Shown here: one piece after another, positions 46,699 to 58,773 of the stretch | Position numbering within the stretch: position 1 is the stretch's first letter | How the letters are laid out: every line of letters starts with the position of its first letter | NCBI GenBank assembly: GCA_002081555.1 | Contig: MZNV01001579.1 | Location: 1 to 64,000, forward strand | Direction of reading: 5' to 3' | DNA from: Protostelium mycophagum | Lineage: Eukaryota; Evosea; Variosea; Protosteliida; Protosteliaceae | Length of the DNA stretch: 64,000 bases | The notes under the pieces: model-generated | What the model was told of the DNA's origin: nothing | Seen by the model: the letters and a program-made list of their open reading frames with translations, nothing else | Databases searched by the model: none | Program-made: the position numbers and the translations under genes

Positions 46699-49480
46699 AT
46701 GAGCAATAAGAGGAGAGTGTCTTACTTTTATAATCCTGATGTGGGGAACTTTCATTTCGGTCCGAATCATCCAATGAAACCTCACCGTTTGGCACTCACA
46801 CACAATCTCATTCTGAATTATGGATTATATAAGAAGATGTCCGTCTATAAATCGAGAGAGGCCTCTTCATTTGACCTGAAGCAGTTTCATTCTGAGGATT
46901 ACATAGATTTCCTCTCTAGGTGGGTTCTATGTTGATGAATCTTTGATCACAAATGAATAGAGTCTCTCCGGCCTCTTTACATTTGTGGCAAGAGTCTTCT
47001 CTCTCACGATTCAATGTGGGAGATGATTGTCCCATTTTTGACGGTCTATATGACTTCTGTCGAATATATAGCGGTGGATCAATAGAGGCGGCGGCTAAAT
47101 TAAATGGAGGTTTGACTGATATAGCTATCAATTGGAGCGGAGGGCTTCATCATGCACGGTGAGTTTAAATCATGTATCATGTTCCGTTCCATTGTGAGTA
47201 AAGATATCTGTGGTATTAAAATGATTAGCTTCTATAATTGCAAAAATCATGATGATTAACCTTCAATCATCCTCGAGGATGGAAGAGATAATCATGAACG
47301 TGATGATTCACCACCTGATCTCACATTTGAATCTTCATTTTATCATAAAAGAAATCAAGGCAGAGCTTAGAGGACAGATCATCATCGTCTATAAGCAAAA
47401 CGAACGCTTCGAATGTCCTGTGCGGCTTTGCCGCTCTCAAACTTCGCGCCAGTTTGCACGATTTAAATTTCAAACCGACTGATTTTCCGAAGAAAAGACG
47501 AAGCCTCAGGGTTTTGTTTCATCAACGATATTGTACTGGCCATCTTGGAACTTTTAAAGTGAGTCCATCACTATAGTACCCATTTCCACGTTACCTTAAC
47601 GCTCGACTTCGCGGTTATTAACGAGTTTTGTCTGCCTTCACATCACTCGCATGAACAAATTGTTGTGCCACCAAGAGAGGTGCACCTCTAAGATATCGTA
47701 ACGATTTGAAACATCAAATTTTGTTGTGTGAAAGAATATCGCCGATTTGAAGCAGCAAATGGTGTTGTGGCTTGCCACAACAAAACGAGGTCTTATATAC
47801 ATTGCACCTCTATATATCTGTCCCATGGCTGCACAAGACACAAATGTTGTCGGATAACACAAGAAACAAATGTGGCTCTGCCGTAGTGTATATACTCTGC
47901 AATAATGCGTTTGAAAACAACATAAATATCCAATATCGAGGAGACACGTATTCATTTGTGCAGGGTCCACCCCCGAGTTCTATATATAGATATAGACGTG
48001 CACCATGGTGATGCTGTACAAGAGGCATTCTACATCACTGATCGAGTGATGACCGTCTCTTTCCATAAGTATGGAGATTCTTTTTTTCCAGGTGAGATTT
48101 TATTTTAATTTTATATATTGATTTTTTTGTGATTTTTTTTTGTGATTTTTTTGGAACTTCGAGGAAATATCGTTTCAAGTGTTTTCCAATCGAGTCAAAT
48201 AAATTAAAATGTAAATAATATATCACAAATAAATATTTTAAATCCAGAAATACAAAAAAATCCGAAAATACAAAAAATCCGAAAATACAAAAAATCCGAA
48301 ATCCAAAAAAAATCCGAAAAATCCAAAAAAAACCAAAACCTCAAAAAAATACGAAAGCGCCGAAATGTCCTGAAGACATGGAGGTACCGGAGAACTCAAC
48401 GAGATTGGCGATAAGAAGGGAAAGTATTACAGCATAAACGTCCCACTACTCGACGGCATAGACGATATGAGCTACCAATCGGTGTTTAAACCTGTCATCC
48501 AGAAGACAATCGAACACTATCGGCCCAGTGCAATCGTTTTACAATGCGGCGCGGACTCTCTGGCGTGTGACCGTTTGGGATGTTTCAATCTGTCGATTAA
48601 AGGTGAGTGTTTTGGCGGGAAATTTGAATGTGGGATTGGCGGGAAATCGGATGTGACGTCTTTGATACTTGTAGATCGTGAAATTATAAAATCTCTTTTT
48701 GCAATGCCTAAAAAAACTACCTCGACAAATGTAGACTGTCGACAAATGTCGACAGATCTCTTGTCGACATCTGACCCCTCCAGGCCACGGTGAATGTGTC
48801 TCTTACGTAAAATCATTTGGCCTTCCTACGCTGGTACTCGGGGGTGGTGGCTACACCGTAAAGAACGTCGCCAGATGCTGGACATATGAGACATCTCTAC
48901 TTTTAGACACTGATATCTCAAATGACCTACCCTTCAACGACTATTTCGAGTATTTTGGACCGGATTTCCAGCTCCATCCGGACATTGTGGCCAGATTTGA
49001 GAACCAAAACGCGAGGCAGTACATCGATGACGTGAAGGTGAAATTTCAGTGAAATTTCGTAATCACGATGGCTGTCGACATGTACTCTGCGAGTTGTAGA
49101 GTGGAATTGCAGGAGAGAATGAATGTCGACACTGACACATTGGCACTTTGTGCCATGATGGAAAGATTTGATGACGTCATGAATCATCTGGCTCAAACAT
49201 TTAGGCCAGAGTATTGGAAAATCTTCGAGTTCTACAACATGCCCCTAGTGTACAAATGCAACAATTGCCCCCAGATTTATTGTACAACGAATTGCACTCT
49301 CTACAAGTAGGACTTTTCACGGAATATTCTTCGAAATTTCATAGAAATTTCGCAGAAAAAGACTGAGAGATTCAGGATGAAGAAGATGCAGAGAACAGCG
49401 AAGTCACCATCACAAATGGAATGAAAATGGATGATCGCGAGCTCTATGAGAACGAATTCGATCATGATCAAGAAGACTGA
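46699..49480 (+). CDS. HDAC3: Class I histone deacetylase (HDAC3 type)
   Basis: This is a zinc-dependent lysine deacetylase acting in nuclear co-repressor complexes. The whole protein can be followed: [105 protein letters not shown] and [20 protein letters not shown]. Then [55 protein letters not shown] and [20 protein letters not shown]. The catalytic His pair, zinc ligands (D-x-H and D in ADS) and catalytic Tyr are all present. The exon giving [20 protein letters not shown] is followed by an acidic last exon ending [13 protein letters not shown] at 49480, as in animal HDAC3. Two introns (47161-47493 and about 47561-47963) are unusually long for this window. Confidence 0.95.
47422..47434. 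repeat. Dispersed short hairpin, variant GCGGC-TTT-GCCGC
   Basis: Same 5-bp arms as at 6490, 13558 and 14608 with a changed loop base, in an HDAC intron. A weaker copy, TGGCTCTGCCG, lies at 47873 in the next intron. Confidence 0.55.
47676..47782. repeat. Palindromes and a degenerate duplication in a long HDAC intron
   Basis: A 14-bp perfect palindrome AGAGGTGCACCTCT lies at 47676-47689. Then come two diverged copies of a unit beginning CGATTTGAA (near 47702 and 47743) and ending TGTTGTG. A hairpin with 9-bp arms, TGTTGTGGC / GCCACAACA, lies at 47763-47782 with a 2-nt loop. Confidence 0.5.
48241..48330. repeat. A-rich tandem repeat (AATCCGAAAATACAAAA-type)
   Basis: About five imperfect copies of a 16-17-nt A-rich unit inside an HDAC intron; probably replication slippage. 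Confidence 0.6.
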
Positions 49481-49550
49481 TTTCCATCGTGATTCTTTAT
49501 CTTACACACTCTTCATCTTGTTGACATTCTATACATCATCTTGTGTTGTG

Positions 49551-51009
49551 TCACCATCTCTTAAACACCTCATGTCTCGCCACTGCCGCCCCCTGTACGA
49601 GCTTGCTCTTGCAATTGTTCACGTGTGCATAGATATCGCTTAAGAGGGCAACACCACACACCCAACAGAAATGTGTGCCACATCGACACGTCATATGATT
49701 GCATCCTTCTGTCTTCTCTACCGCATTGTGACATCCTGGACATCTGAAGACATTCAGATGTGTCGTATTGTGATGTGATGATTGATGACGTCACCTGATC
49801 ATCCTGAGTGAATCTGGAAGAGGGTTGATGACTGCGCGTTCGGGTCTGACCCAGCCACAGGGCTGAGCTCTTGGATGCCTCTCCATGCACTGTGGACACA
49901 TGACGGCGTGGCATCTTCCACATCTCCATCTGCCGAATCGGATCGGGTAAACGTTGGTACCTTCACAATAGGTGCATCCTGTCATCTTTGAGATTAAGAA
50001 GGTTTTACATCTTTCAAAAATAAATACTCGGCAATCATCATAATTGTCTAAATGATAAAGTGATCACTTACTGATTGCAGGCATGGGAGGTCGTTCGACA
50101 TTTTCGCGAGCTCTGAGCTCTTCAGTGTGTACATTTGACATTCTCAGGAATCTATTTATAGATTCCATCTCTGAGATGGGGACGAGCTCATTGATGAGCA
50201 TTACATGTTTACAACCCAACCCCGGGCAATTGATTCCGTATGCATTTACATCATCCACTCTGATGATCTAATTGCTGATTAGCCTTCACATTCCAAGAAC
50301 AACATTGTACCTGTGATGCCTCGCGAGTGATCAGTGTCAGGCGGTGGTACAATATAGATGCATCTTTGGATTGGAAATCAATGTATCCAGAGATGCATTC
50401 GCGGCAAGCCTTGTGACCGCATCCCTGAATGCGTCAGATGTTGTCCAAAATCCTCCTAGATCTCCCACCTTCACGTGCACAACATCCTCGCAGTCATCGA
50501 GGTCTTCCAGACAGATTAAACATTTTGTTTGTATTGTTGGCGCTGGGACGATCTCCAAATCATCTTCTTCATCACTGTATTCACCAAGACTCTGTCTCAG
50601 CACATCGCACGATCTGACAAGATCAATCACTCCACATTTTTTTGAGGGAACCCACCGTTTTAAAGAGACACCGTCGACGGTGCTGTGAATGTTGTTTCTG
50701 TACAAGGGGGTGGTGCTGCTTCTGAGTGATGTTCGTCCATTTGAAGATTTCAGGTCAGAGCCCTGAAAATCATCGAAGAAGACAGGTACACGACCATCTT
50801 TCACGATGTAATATGCGAGATCCTCATCATCCAGCTCGTCTGTATCGTTCAGGAAATTCAATATAAAGGAGCGACTGACCATCATAATAGGATCCAACAG
50901 AAGCATCAAGGCCAAGGAGATAGTTTGATATCTGTGAAGCCGAATTGCCTGTCATGTAATCTTTATCGAGCAGGCTCTGTGCATTCTCGTATTTATCGAT
51001 TAATTCCAT
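49551..51009 (-). CDS. RBR-type E3 ubiquitin ligase (RING1-IBR-RING2)
   Basis: RBR ligases take ubiquitin onto a RING2 cysteine before transfer. RING1 begins [20 protein letters not shown] and continues after an intron [20 protein letters not shown]. The IBR part has [13 protein letters not shown], then [20 protein letters not shown] and [18 protein letters not shown]2 is [20 protein letters not shown], then [10 protein letters not shown], with the catalytic Cys in EGCNHM. The N-terminal 180 residues hold no known domain. The join [17 protein letters not shown] over a 44-nt intron fixes the frame there. Start ATG at 51009 ([11 protein letters not shown]) is chosen; the frame stays open upstream to 51219. 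The stop is at 49551, in a 70-bp gap convergent with HDAC. Confidence 0.88.
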
Positions 51010-51298
51010 GTCTATAGATCTTTTGGTGGTGAAGTGTTCCAAAACAAAGAAATCACATCTCTTCGGCGAAGTTGTCTTCGGCGAAGACCGTGTGTTGACT
51101 TCAGAACGCCAAATTACAACGATGATCACGAACAACGTCTTTTTGTGACTGTGCAAAGGTGTCATAGAAAGAGTATAGTGAACAGTATGCATATATAAGT
51201 TGGGGCGCAAATCTTGCACCTGCTCATGATTTCAAATTTCAACAAAGTTTTTTTTGGCGGTCAGTTTTTCAGATCAGATCACCAACGAAGAAAATCAG

Positions 51299-51797
51299 AT
51301 GGCGGAGGGCAGCTTTCTTGGAAAGCTCGTCTCTTTAATCGGAGTATTATTGCTTATTCACAGTGCTTATTCAGGAATACAACGTGAGGTCTTAAATCAT
51401 GGAGTATCATTGAAATGATGACAGAGAGACAATTCTTGAAAACATTTGGAATCCCAGAGGAAGGAGTACCTGAAGACGTGAGTCCTGTCGTTTGCAATCA
51501 CCTAATTCAGATTATATTTGTCCCTTGTGCTCACTGGTCTTCAGATCGCGCTTGAATGTATTGTGGGATTTATCATCAGCTGCCTTGGAATATCAATGTG
51601 GGCTGGATCTTTCAAATCCATTCGTCTCGCTGCCGTTTCTTCACAAGTGTGAGTCAAATATCGATACATTTTATTTGATGAAATCTTCGAGATGAAGTAT
51701 TGATCTCGACAGTCCATTTGAGATGACTCAACGCCACACCGATTTCCTCACATTTAGACATCGTACAAAATTTTACGCACAGGCGAGCAAACCATAA
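51299..51797 (+). CDS. EMC5: EMC5/MMGT1, ER membrane complex subunit 5
   Basis: EMC5 is the central subunit of the ER membrane protein complex, a tail-anchor and multi-pass insertase. Four exons give about 115 residues. The first helix is LGKLVSLIGVLLLIHSAYSG, followed by the polar loop QFLKTFGIPEEGVPED. The second helix (LVLTGLQIALECIVGFIISC) runs into GISMWAGSFKSIRLA. The last exon (PFEMTQRHTDFLTFRHRTKF) matches the conserved NHR-type end of EMC5. Joins PED|LYLSLVL and QV|PFEM restore the family pattern; the latter intron has donor GTGAGT. Stop TAA at 51795-51797. Confidence 0.85.
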
Positions 51798-51933
51798 ATG
51801 GCATCCTTGGATCATTTTTTCAAATGATGAAATTTCTGTGTATGATACACCTGTTTACTGTCATGTCGCATTATTCTGATGGACAGGCAATGATTGTACA
51901 TTGGCACTGTTCAGCACAGAAGAAGAACATCAT

Positions 51934-52843
51934 GATCCTTCATCACTTCATTGTACTCTGTTTTGGTTGTGGGCTGTTCATTGTTTGACCGCGGAAAAAG
52001 CAAGTCCACATTCGGAGTTCCGGAATCTTACTGCCAAAACCCCAGGAGTAGTATGTGGGCCCGTCTGACCCCACATCAACCTCACGCTGGCGCTCCTGGC
52101 GTACCACATAAACGGAATATTACCCACTACGAAGTCTATAATTGAAGATATATGAGATATATTGGGGGGAAATCTGACACCACATTCGTAAGATCTGTAT
52201 TCGATAGGACGAAGTAAGCTTGTAAGCTCGTCATTATCAGAGCAACAATGCCAGAGATAGTCACCAGACGGCTCAAAAGAGGGACACCCTTCACTCTCCA
52301 CGCCACCATGTCGATGGAGGAACGCCTCAAAGTACTGTTTGAGATCAAGACGCAAGAAAAACAAAAGGGATCAGAAAGAACGTTTGGGATTGCGATGGGA
52401 GGATGCTGCAACATTGTCAGGATCAGTCACCATCGCTGTACTTGATGGGTGTAACTATAAATGCTAGAAATGTGTCTTATGAGGCAAATGAAGTTGTTGT
52501 TTCTTGTACTCTGCGATGTGGACTCTTTATGATTCACTTCAGAGGTGGCACAAAGTCCCGGACAGCCAGACTTTTCTCTTGTATTTGTAAGAGGAGCGCC
52601 AGAGAGGCATTTTGTGTGGGGCGTCGTTCCCAAGCTTCCAATGGTAGAGTCACATGGGAAATCATATCATGTCAAAGTGACATTTCCGTCAAATAATATC
52701 CCATCAATCTTCGTTTTGAAAATACATGATTACATAAGAGATTTGATCAAATCAGCCAGGGTCCTTCCTTGGACATTCACCTCCCCATCTCTCCTGCACT
52801 CTTTGTGGCCTTGGGAGTTTGTTGTAAACATGCACTTACGTAA
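51934..52843 (+). CDS. Uncertain small multi-exon gene
   Basis: Between EMC5 and the WD40 gene several coding-like blocks follow one another on the plus strand. These are a hydrophobic start (MILHHFIVLCFGCGLFIV at about 51934), EKASPHSEFRNLTAKTPGVV, HINLTLALLAYHINGILPTT, WEDAATLSGSVTIAVLD, AQSPGQPDFSLVFVRGAPER, and, after a 60-nt intron, FDQISQGPSLDIHLPISPAL ending at TAA 52841-52843. Together they suggest a secreted or ER protein of about 200 residues. I could not find a fully consistent set of splice sites and recognise no family. Reading without the last intron would end at 52880, overlapping the next ATG, which is less likely. Confidence 0.35.
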
Positions 52844-52876
52844 ACGAAACGAAATGAGTGATATCTTTGATTTGAG

Positions 52877-54589
52877 ATGAGCAACAAGGCACCTGAGCCA
52901 GTATATACTCTAAGAACACAGCATGGGACAGTTAACGACGTTCGATTTCATCAAACAGATCCAAACATTCTGATCTCTGCGTAACTGCTTGCCAAGCGGC
53001 CGTTCTTCCACTCAATTAACACAGACATTCTAATGGCAGCATCAATGTGTGGAATCTCCACAGACGAAGATCAGAACGCAGTTTCACAGCACATTCAGCT
53101 CAATTAGGCGGTGTCCTCTGTGCCAATTTCCTCTCCTTTGGCAAAATGATCAGGTTGGTGTCATGTTTGATCTCGATCAATTGGCCATTAATGTTTGAAG
53201 TCAAGGTAGAGAGGGAATGTTGAAGATTTGGGATTTAGGCTCAGAAATCTGTAATACTGATTCCATACATTTCAACCAAACCATGTCTTTCTGTAAATTT
53301 GGCACGATAGAGAATGACACACACAGTGAGTGCGCTCTACATGATCCAATCATTTATGTCTGAAACGATAAGATCTGGTGGCTGTCTCTGCAGAAGAGGA
53401 GGTATGTACAACGTGATCATCGTGGGCCTTACATGTCACAGCTACAGCTGTATGATATCAAGACAAAAGAACGGACACAGTCTTTCGGTACATCAAACCT
53501 GAACCTTGGTGAGTGATGAATACCTGACCGACTTTTTTAAATGCAAATCAATCGACTCTTTGTGTATGCATCATGGAAATGATCAAGCAGCTGTGGCGTT
53601 TCCCGCCAAGAATAATAAACGTCTTTATTCTCCTTTAACATCTCAGCACTCGTCTCAGAAAATCGAGTCAACTTTTGGCAGAAAATTTCACCTTAAGAGG
53701 AGCACATAAACCCAAATATGCGCATGTTTGAATATTTTATACAAAAGAAACTCCATTTTGACGCCTAAAGGAATGTGCATGGACATCAAAATGGGCTCTT
53801 TTGGTGAAGACGTAGTCTTGGCTGCCTTCTTTGAGAGCTCAGATATCCTCTTGTGGTCCCTCAGAACGACAGAAATCCTCCACAGGTTCAAAGCGCACAC
53901 AGAGCCAGGTGAATTGTGAAATATAGGTTTGTGCTGACGTGTGAGGGATCTGTTTTGCGTTCAACAAGGGTATGAGCCGATGTATTTCGGTATGTTTCTA
54001 TGTGGATATATTCTTCAGTACAGATCTGGTTGTGATTTTTCCACACTTGAATTTTTTTTCACTTATTCCCTTTTTTCGGGAGGAATTTGTGGAGCTGTAG
54101 CTCCAAATTCTGTGGAGCTTGATGAGATGATGACTCAATCGCCTGATGATGACAGGGTTCCGCCGGGGTGAACATCGCGGTGACCTCGCTCGATTTAGCC
54201 CAAGGTACACACTCTACCGAAGCAGAGATGGAGCTGAACCACAAAGGCGTGGGAGCTGTCAAAATTAGAAAGGACGAGAAGATCTTTGCGACGGGAGGAT
54301 GGGACAGAAGGTAATTCTATTGTAGATCTGTGATCTTGAGACTTTGAGTTGTGGTTGTAGATCTGTCGAAGCAGAGTGGAATTTTGAAGCCCCACATTGC
54401 GCACAACCTTTTAAGAATGTCCATGATGACATGAGCAGAGTGAGAGTCTATGATATGAAGAAGCTGAAGCCGCTCGCGATATTGAAAGGACACACGGACA
54501 GCATCAACAGTTTGGATTTTTGCTCTACTTCAAACAGAATTGCAACGGGAGGAAACGATTCTAGAATATTGATGTGGTCTTTGTTCTAA
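52877..54589 (+). CDS. GNB1L: WD40 protein, ASTRA1/GNB1L homologue
   Basis: ASA1/GNB1L works with the TTT/ASTRA complex in maturation of PIKK kinases such as mTOR and ATM. The N-terminus PEPVYTLRTQHGTVNDVRF, then SINVWN, matches the family-typical P-x-P-x-x-x-L-R start. Later blocks are LGGVLCANFLSFGKMI, QGREGMLKIWDLG, DVVLAAFFESSDILLWSLRT, TEILHRFKAHTEP and KIFATGGWDRR. The end is KLKPLAILKGHTDSINSLDF then ATGGNDSRILMWSLF, as in GNB1L (H-x-A-V-x-C-V-A-F ... SKDQRISLWSLY). The first intron has donor GTAACT. The central joins are partly unresolved. Stop TAA at 54587-54589. Confidence 0.82.
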
Positions 54590-55201
54590 TAAAACATCGA
54601 GACGTGAAGGTGATGGGAGCCCTTCTACAACTCGTGATGTGAATATGTACATGCCAAATCAGAATTTATGATTGAACATTTCGTTTTGTTTTGTTGAGTG
54701 TAAATCACCAAAAGGTGAACCAGGTCTTTAGCCAATTTGCTTCTCTTGGTCTTTTGTGTCTTTTAGATTACTTCTTTTCTTTGTTTTCTTTGGTGTCCTT
54801 CTCAACAACATTATCTGCAAGCCATGTTGAATTCATTCTCAAATCATCATCAAAAGAAAGAGAATTGGAGAGATAGTATCACCTTGGCAAACACCTCATG
54901 TCGCTGAATAGGGTGTCAGACCATAAGCTGTCTCTATTTGGAGAGTATTATTTGATATAAGAAGCTGAATAAGATCTATGACATCTGTAGCAACAGAGCA
55001 GTAGCTACTGCAATTACTTTTCATTTTGAAAATTGTACAAATTCGTGTCCGGACAATACCATACGGAAATAGATTTTGACAAAACAGGCAACATAAAGAT
55101 AGTATCTAGAATACCCCAGTGAAGCCTCACAAATATCGACCAACACTCTCATTGATTCTTCGAGAAAAAGGAAACGATTAAAAAGACATCCTCATTGTTA
55201 T
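54590..55201. other. Convergent intergenic region, nothing recognised
   Basis: 612 bp between the converging GNB1L-like and kinase genes. CTACAAC occurs at 54623. The open frame 54691-54876 is low-complexity and unsupported. Confidence 0.4.
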
Positions 55202-56093
55202 TTACAGAAAAAGCCTGATCGTTCCTCTCGCATTGGGGTCAAAAGTCAACAACCTCGACAGTTTGTCTCTCATCTCCTCTGATAATCCTGCATTTTGTGG
55301 TATTGGTATGGAGGTCACATCAGCAGCATACGGATGTCCTCGCCCAGGTATGATGTCCTCCACTCCGTATGGAAACTCTCCAAAGAGTAAGGCATAGGCT
55401 GTGATCCCCAGAGCCCATGAGTCCCCTCTTGTGGCGTAAAACGGTGTCCCAATTAAGACCTCCGGAGCTACATATTCAACAGAGCCACGATAACCGGTGG
55501 TGATGGGGATTTCGTGGAGGACACCATCTCTCATCTCCATTTCAAAGCATAAAGAGAGCCCAAAATCAATGAGAGTGGCCTCATTCCTATCAAAGTCGAC
55601 CATGATGTTCTCCAATTTGACATCGCAGTGTGAGAGCTATGAGCTGTAAATATAGATAAACAAGTTTTCATTCACCTTCCGTTGATGACATTCGGCAAGA
55701 GATCGGGCTACCATTTTTAAAATGAAGAGGACGGCTGACTCTGACAGAGGCTGGAATTGTCGCTCTTCCATCAATTCAAAGAGATCAACTCCTTTTATGT
55801 GATCAAATACAAGATACTGAGGCTGTTTAGGATAATACTGGGATGGGATAACTCACCGCATCTCTATTTGTATCAAAATGTCCATGAAAACGGCACATCT
55901 GTGGTGCTCCCAGCATCAGCTCATTTGCTCTTATTTCATTTTGAATTTGTATAGTATTTCCCTGCTTCTTCATCCTCTTAATCAGGACTTCTACTCCTGT
56001 GTTCTCATCCTTGGCAAGGAGATTGACTCCAACGGACCCTTTAGAGACGATACCTTGTATGGTATATCGAGAGTCAAGTATCTCCCCAATCAT
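55202..56093 (-). CDS. Protein kinase with HCD in place of HRD
   Basis: A short kinase, close to a bare catalytic domain. The glycine loop is IVSKGSVGVNLLAKDENTG, and the ATP-binding Lys lies in VLIKRMKKQ. The hinge region is YLVFDHIKGVDLFELMEERQ. The catalytic loop reads HCDVKLENIMVDFD, with Cys at the HRD arginine but the catalytic Asp, Lys and Asn kept. LIDFGLSLCFE supplies DFG and VAPEVLIG the APE motif. DSWALGITAYALLFGEFPYG follows. The catalytic residues suggest activity, but loss of the HRD Arg usually means no need for activation-loop phosphorylation. Family placement (CAMK-like or other) is open. The C-lobe ends early, at FDPNARGTIRLFL. Start ATG at 56093 (MIGEILDSRYTI). Three or four introns. 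Confidence 0.78.
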
Positions 56094-56332
56094 GTCTTTG
56101 TTTGGCCTCGTTAGGTTTCCCGCAGGGCTCAACTTTCGTTCCGTGCGGCTCTGTGTCGATTGAATGGAAAAGTGAATCATGCAGATCTCCAGCGAAACCC
56201 GTAAAATTTGGACAATTACCCGTGTTTCTTCGGTTTGCAACCGCGACAGCAACACCCAGGTCACGCCTTCTAGACATCAATGTGAGTTTGTCACGTCTAC
56301 ATTTCCCACGCATTTTCTCAGTCTTTATTACA

Positions 56333-58494
56333 TCACAAGGTGACGTATTCCCCAGCCGGCTTCTTTCTTCTCACAATGTCTAAAACGACCACAGAGATGA
56401 TGCTCACTACGAGAGCAGACGCAACCAAGACTGCCTTTGCCCACAAATCCACCTACGCAATGTCAATATCTTTGTGTCATGTGTCACATCATCTCACGAT
56501 GGAAGCGAAAGTAACACAAAAACACGAGATTCGCGATTTGACGCGAGGGTTGAAGTTCTAAAATATATTTTTCAACTCACAGATTTTCCCATGAACAATA
56601 TGGTGACGTTTCCAAGAGAATTCCACAACTTCATTGTAGAGAAGGCGGCCATCGCCCTGTCTCCAAATAATGTGCCAATCTACAATTCGTCATTCTTTTT
56701 AGTGAAAAAATGAATTTTTTCGGCAAGAAACTACACGAAAAATCATCCTAGTCAAAAAATCCCAGTAAAACCCAAACATCTTCGAAATCTCCCAGAAATT
56801 TCAATGAAAACTCACTATTGTATTCGGATACGTCGTCCAAATGGCGTCCCCGACACCCGCAATCGCCGCAAAGACGAACAAAGCCCAGAGATTATTCGGG
56901 TAAAATTCCGTGAAATTTCCAAATCTGGAACCCCATATGATGAATGTGAGTAAAATGGCATGTGCGGCGAACCCGATGAAGGCGACAATGCTCCCAAAGG
57001 ACCTCATAGCTCTACCGGCTAATACGGAGCTCACCGCGTTGACTACGCCGAAGACGGCCATGGAGAATCCGACCCACTCCACTTTTCCTGACTTTTTTCA
57101 ATTTATTTCCGATTTTTGGGGGGTTTTGCACAATGTTGAGAATCATAATTCAAATGTTTCTAGTTTTAAATTGAAAAAAAGATGAAAAAAATTGCAAAGT
57201 TTTTTTGAATTTTCCAGAAAAAAAGACAAAAAAAAACACAAAAAAAAGACAAAAATAAAAATAAAAATTACCTAAACTGGCCCTAGTGAGAGAAGTGAAA
57301 TCACCCATAATAAAACCTTGCTCGAGTCCATTATAATAAGTCATCGGAATGAGCATCAACATTTTCCAATCAAGATGGATCTTCAGTACAGACGCGATAC
57401 GACTCAAGGGTGATTCTTCTGTGAAATCTACGTGAAATTTCAGTTTGACATGACTGAAATTTCGTTGGAATTTCGAGTAGATTCATGAGAAATTATGTTT
57501 AAAATATGACAAGTGTACAAAAATGAATAAGAATAAAGTTCTAAAAATAGATCACCGTCTTTTTGCTCCACTTCCGGTCTGAGTAGTAGCAATACCACGA
57601 GTCCCGCCCCCGAAATCCCGAGAAAAACGTAGAATAACACCGACGCGGATGAAGGACCCACGAAAAGAAAAATAAATCCAGTCGTCAAATTTCCAACCAC
57701 TTGATTGATCTATTTTTTTTTAATTATTTTGTGAGAATTTATCATATTAAGAATATAATATTTATTATATTAAGAATATAATATTTATCATATTAATAAT
57801 AATATTTTTCAGTTGGAAAATAAAAATAAAACACCTGGAAGATACCGAAGAAAGTTCCTTGAAAAGTGCCTTGTGACGTGTCGGTGGGTTGACCTTTGGC
57901 AGTGGCATAGTTGATGGCGGCGATGGTCACGTAGGACCCTTGAGCTGCCCACAATATAGAGGCCCCGACTCCTAATACGGCTGCTGCTGGATACATAAAG
58001 TGTGCGGCTCCCTTTTAAAGTGAGTCCTCGATCATGTCAAATGGGAGATAATGTCATACTGAAAGATTGGCCGCTTGGAAGGTGGTGTAGGTGAGAGCAC
58101 CAACAAGGACAGACCACTTAGGCCCAAATAAAGAGATGAAGCTGGTGGAAAATAGCAGGGATCCTTGGATGTCAGGAGAGATTACAGAAAATCAAACATA
58201 CCGATACAGAATGTTGAGTATAGAATGGCACTCGTGCGAAATCCTACTGTAGGATCGGAAGGATCGAGAGATGTCAGTATATTTGATGTGCCACTATGGA
58301 AGATGAGTCAATTGAAGAGATGAATTTCGCACTCACTTGAAAGCGCTGAACAACAGGAAGAAACCAAAACTTAGCCAGACCAGATTAACAAAATGCTTCT
58401 TTGCTTGAGCGGGATCTGACTCCTTTCCAAACTGGTCACCGATCGGTCGTCTTAAGAGTGTCGCGTTTGTGTCCTCCAAGCTCTCGCTGCTCAT
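56333..58494 (-). CDS. UNC93-like major facilitator
   Basis: UNC93 proteins are 11-12-helix relatives of the MFS that regulate channels or receptor traffic rather than known transport. Start ATG 58494 gives a polar N-terminus (SSESLEDTNATLLRRPIGDQ). Helices follow: FVNLVWLSFGFFLLFSAFK, GSLLFSTSFISLFGPKWSVL, and PAAAVLGVGASILWAAQGSY, the family's GxGAxxLWxxQGxY signature. Next is VVGNLTTGFIFLFV (preceded by INQ), then MLMLIPMTYYNGLEQGFIMG, GFSMAVFGVVNAVSSVLAGR, LWALFVFAAIAGVGDAIW and VSIISVVVLDIVRRKK. End at 56333. The central introns are AT-rich; one holds a 23-bp tandem repeat. Confidence 0.85.
57741..57807. repeat. 23-bp tandem repeat in an UNC93-like intron
   Basis: Two near-identical 23-bp copies (57741-57763 and 57764-57786) and a shortened third (57787-57807). 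Each contains ATATTAAGAATATAATAT-type sequence, just upstream of the splice site of the neighbouring exon. Confidence 0.7.
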
Positions 58495-58773
58495 GCTCGG
58501 GTGCTGTCGGGTTGAAAAATCAATTTTCTCGAAGGAAAAAGACACACAAGCGGGGATACTTCTACACGCAGATAGATGAACATCATGATCGAAAAGAAGA
58601 GCTGGGTTCTGTGAAATGGTCTGACTCCAGATGGAATGGACCCATTTATTGCTCAAGTATTGTCTTTGGAGGCGATACAACCTCTGGCAGACCCCATAAA
58701 CCCGTGGATGACGAGGTTTGCCAAGCAGATTGGCATGGATATGAGGGTCAAAATTGTGCCAACAAAACTCCAG

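Noticed and set aside
51978-52364. Minus-strand 128-aa ORF between EMC5 and the WD40 gene
   Set aside because: No start or splice context was found, and the plus strand carries more coding-like blocks, though that gene is itself uncertain.
52545-52880. Stop codon of the upstream frame overlapping the ATG of the WD40 gene (ATGA)
   Set aside because: A plausible 60-nt intron lets the upstream gene end at 52843, so an overlapping gene pair is not required.
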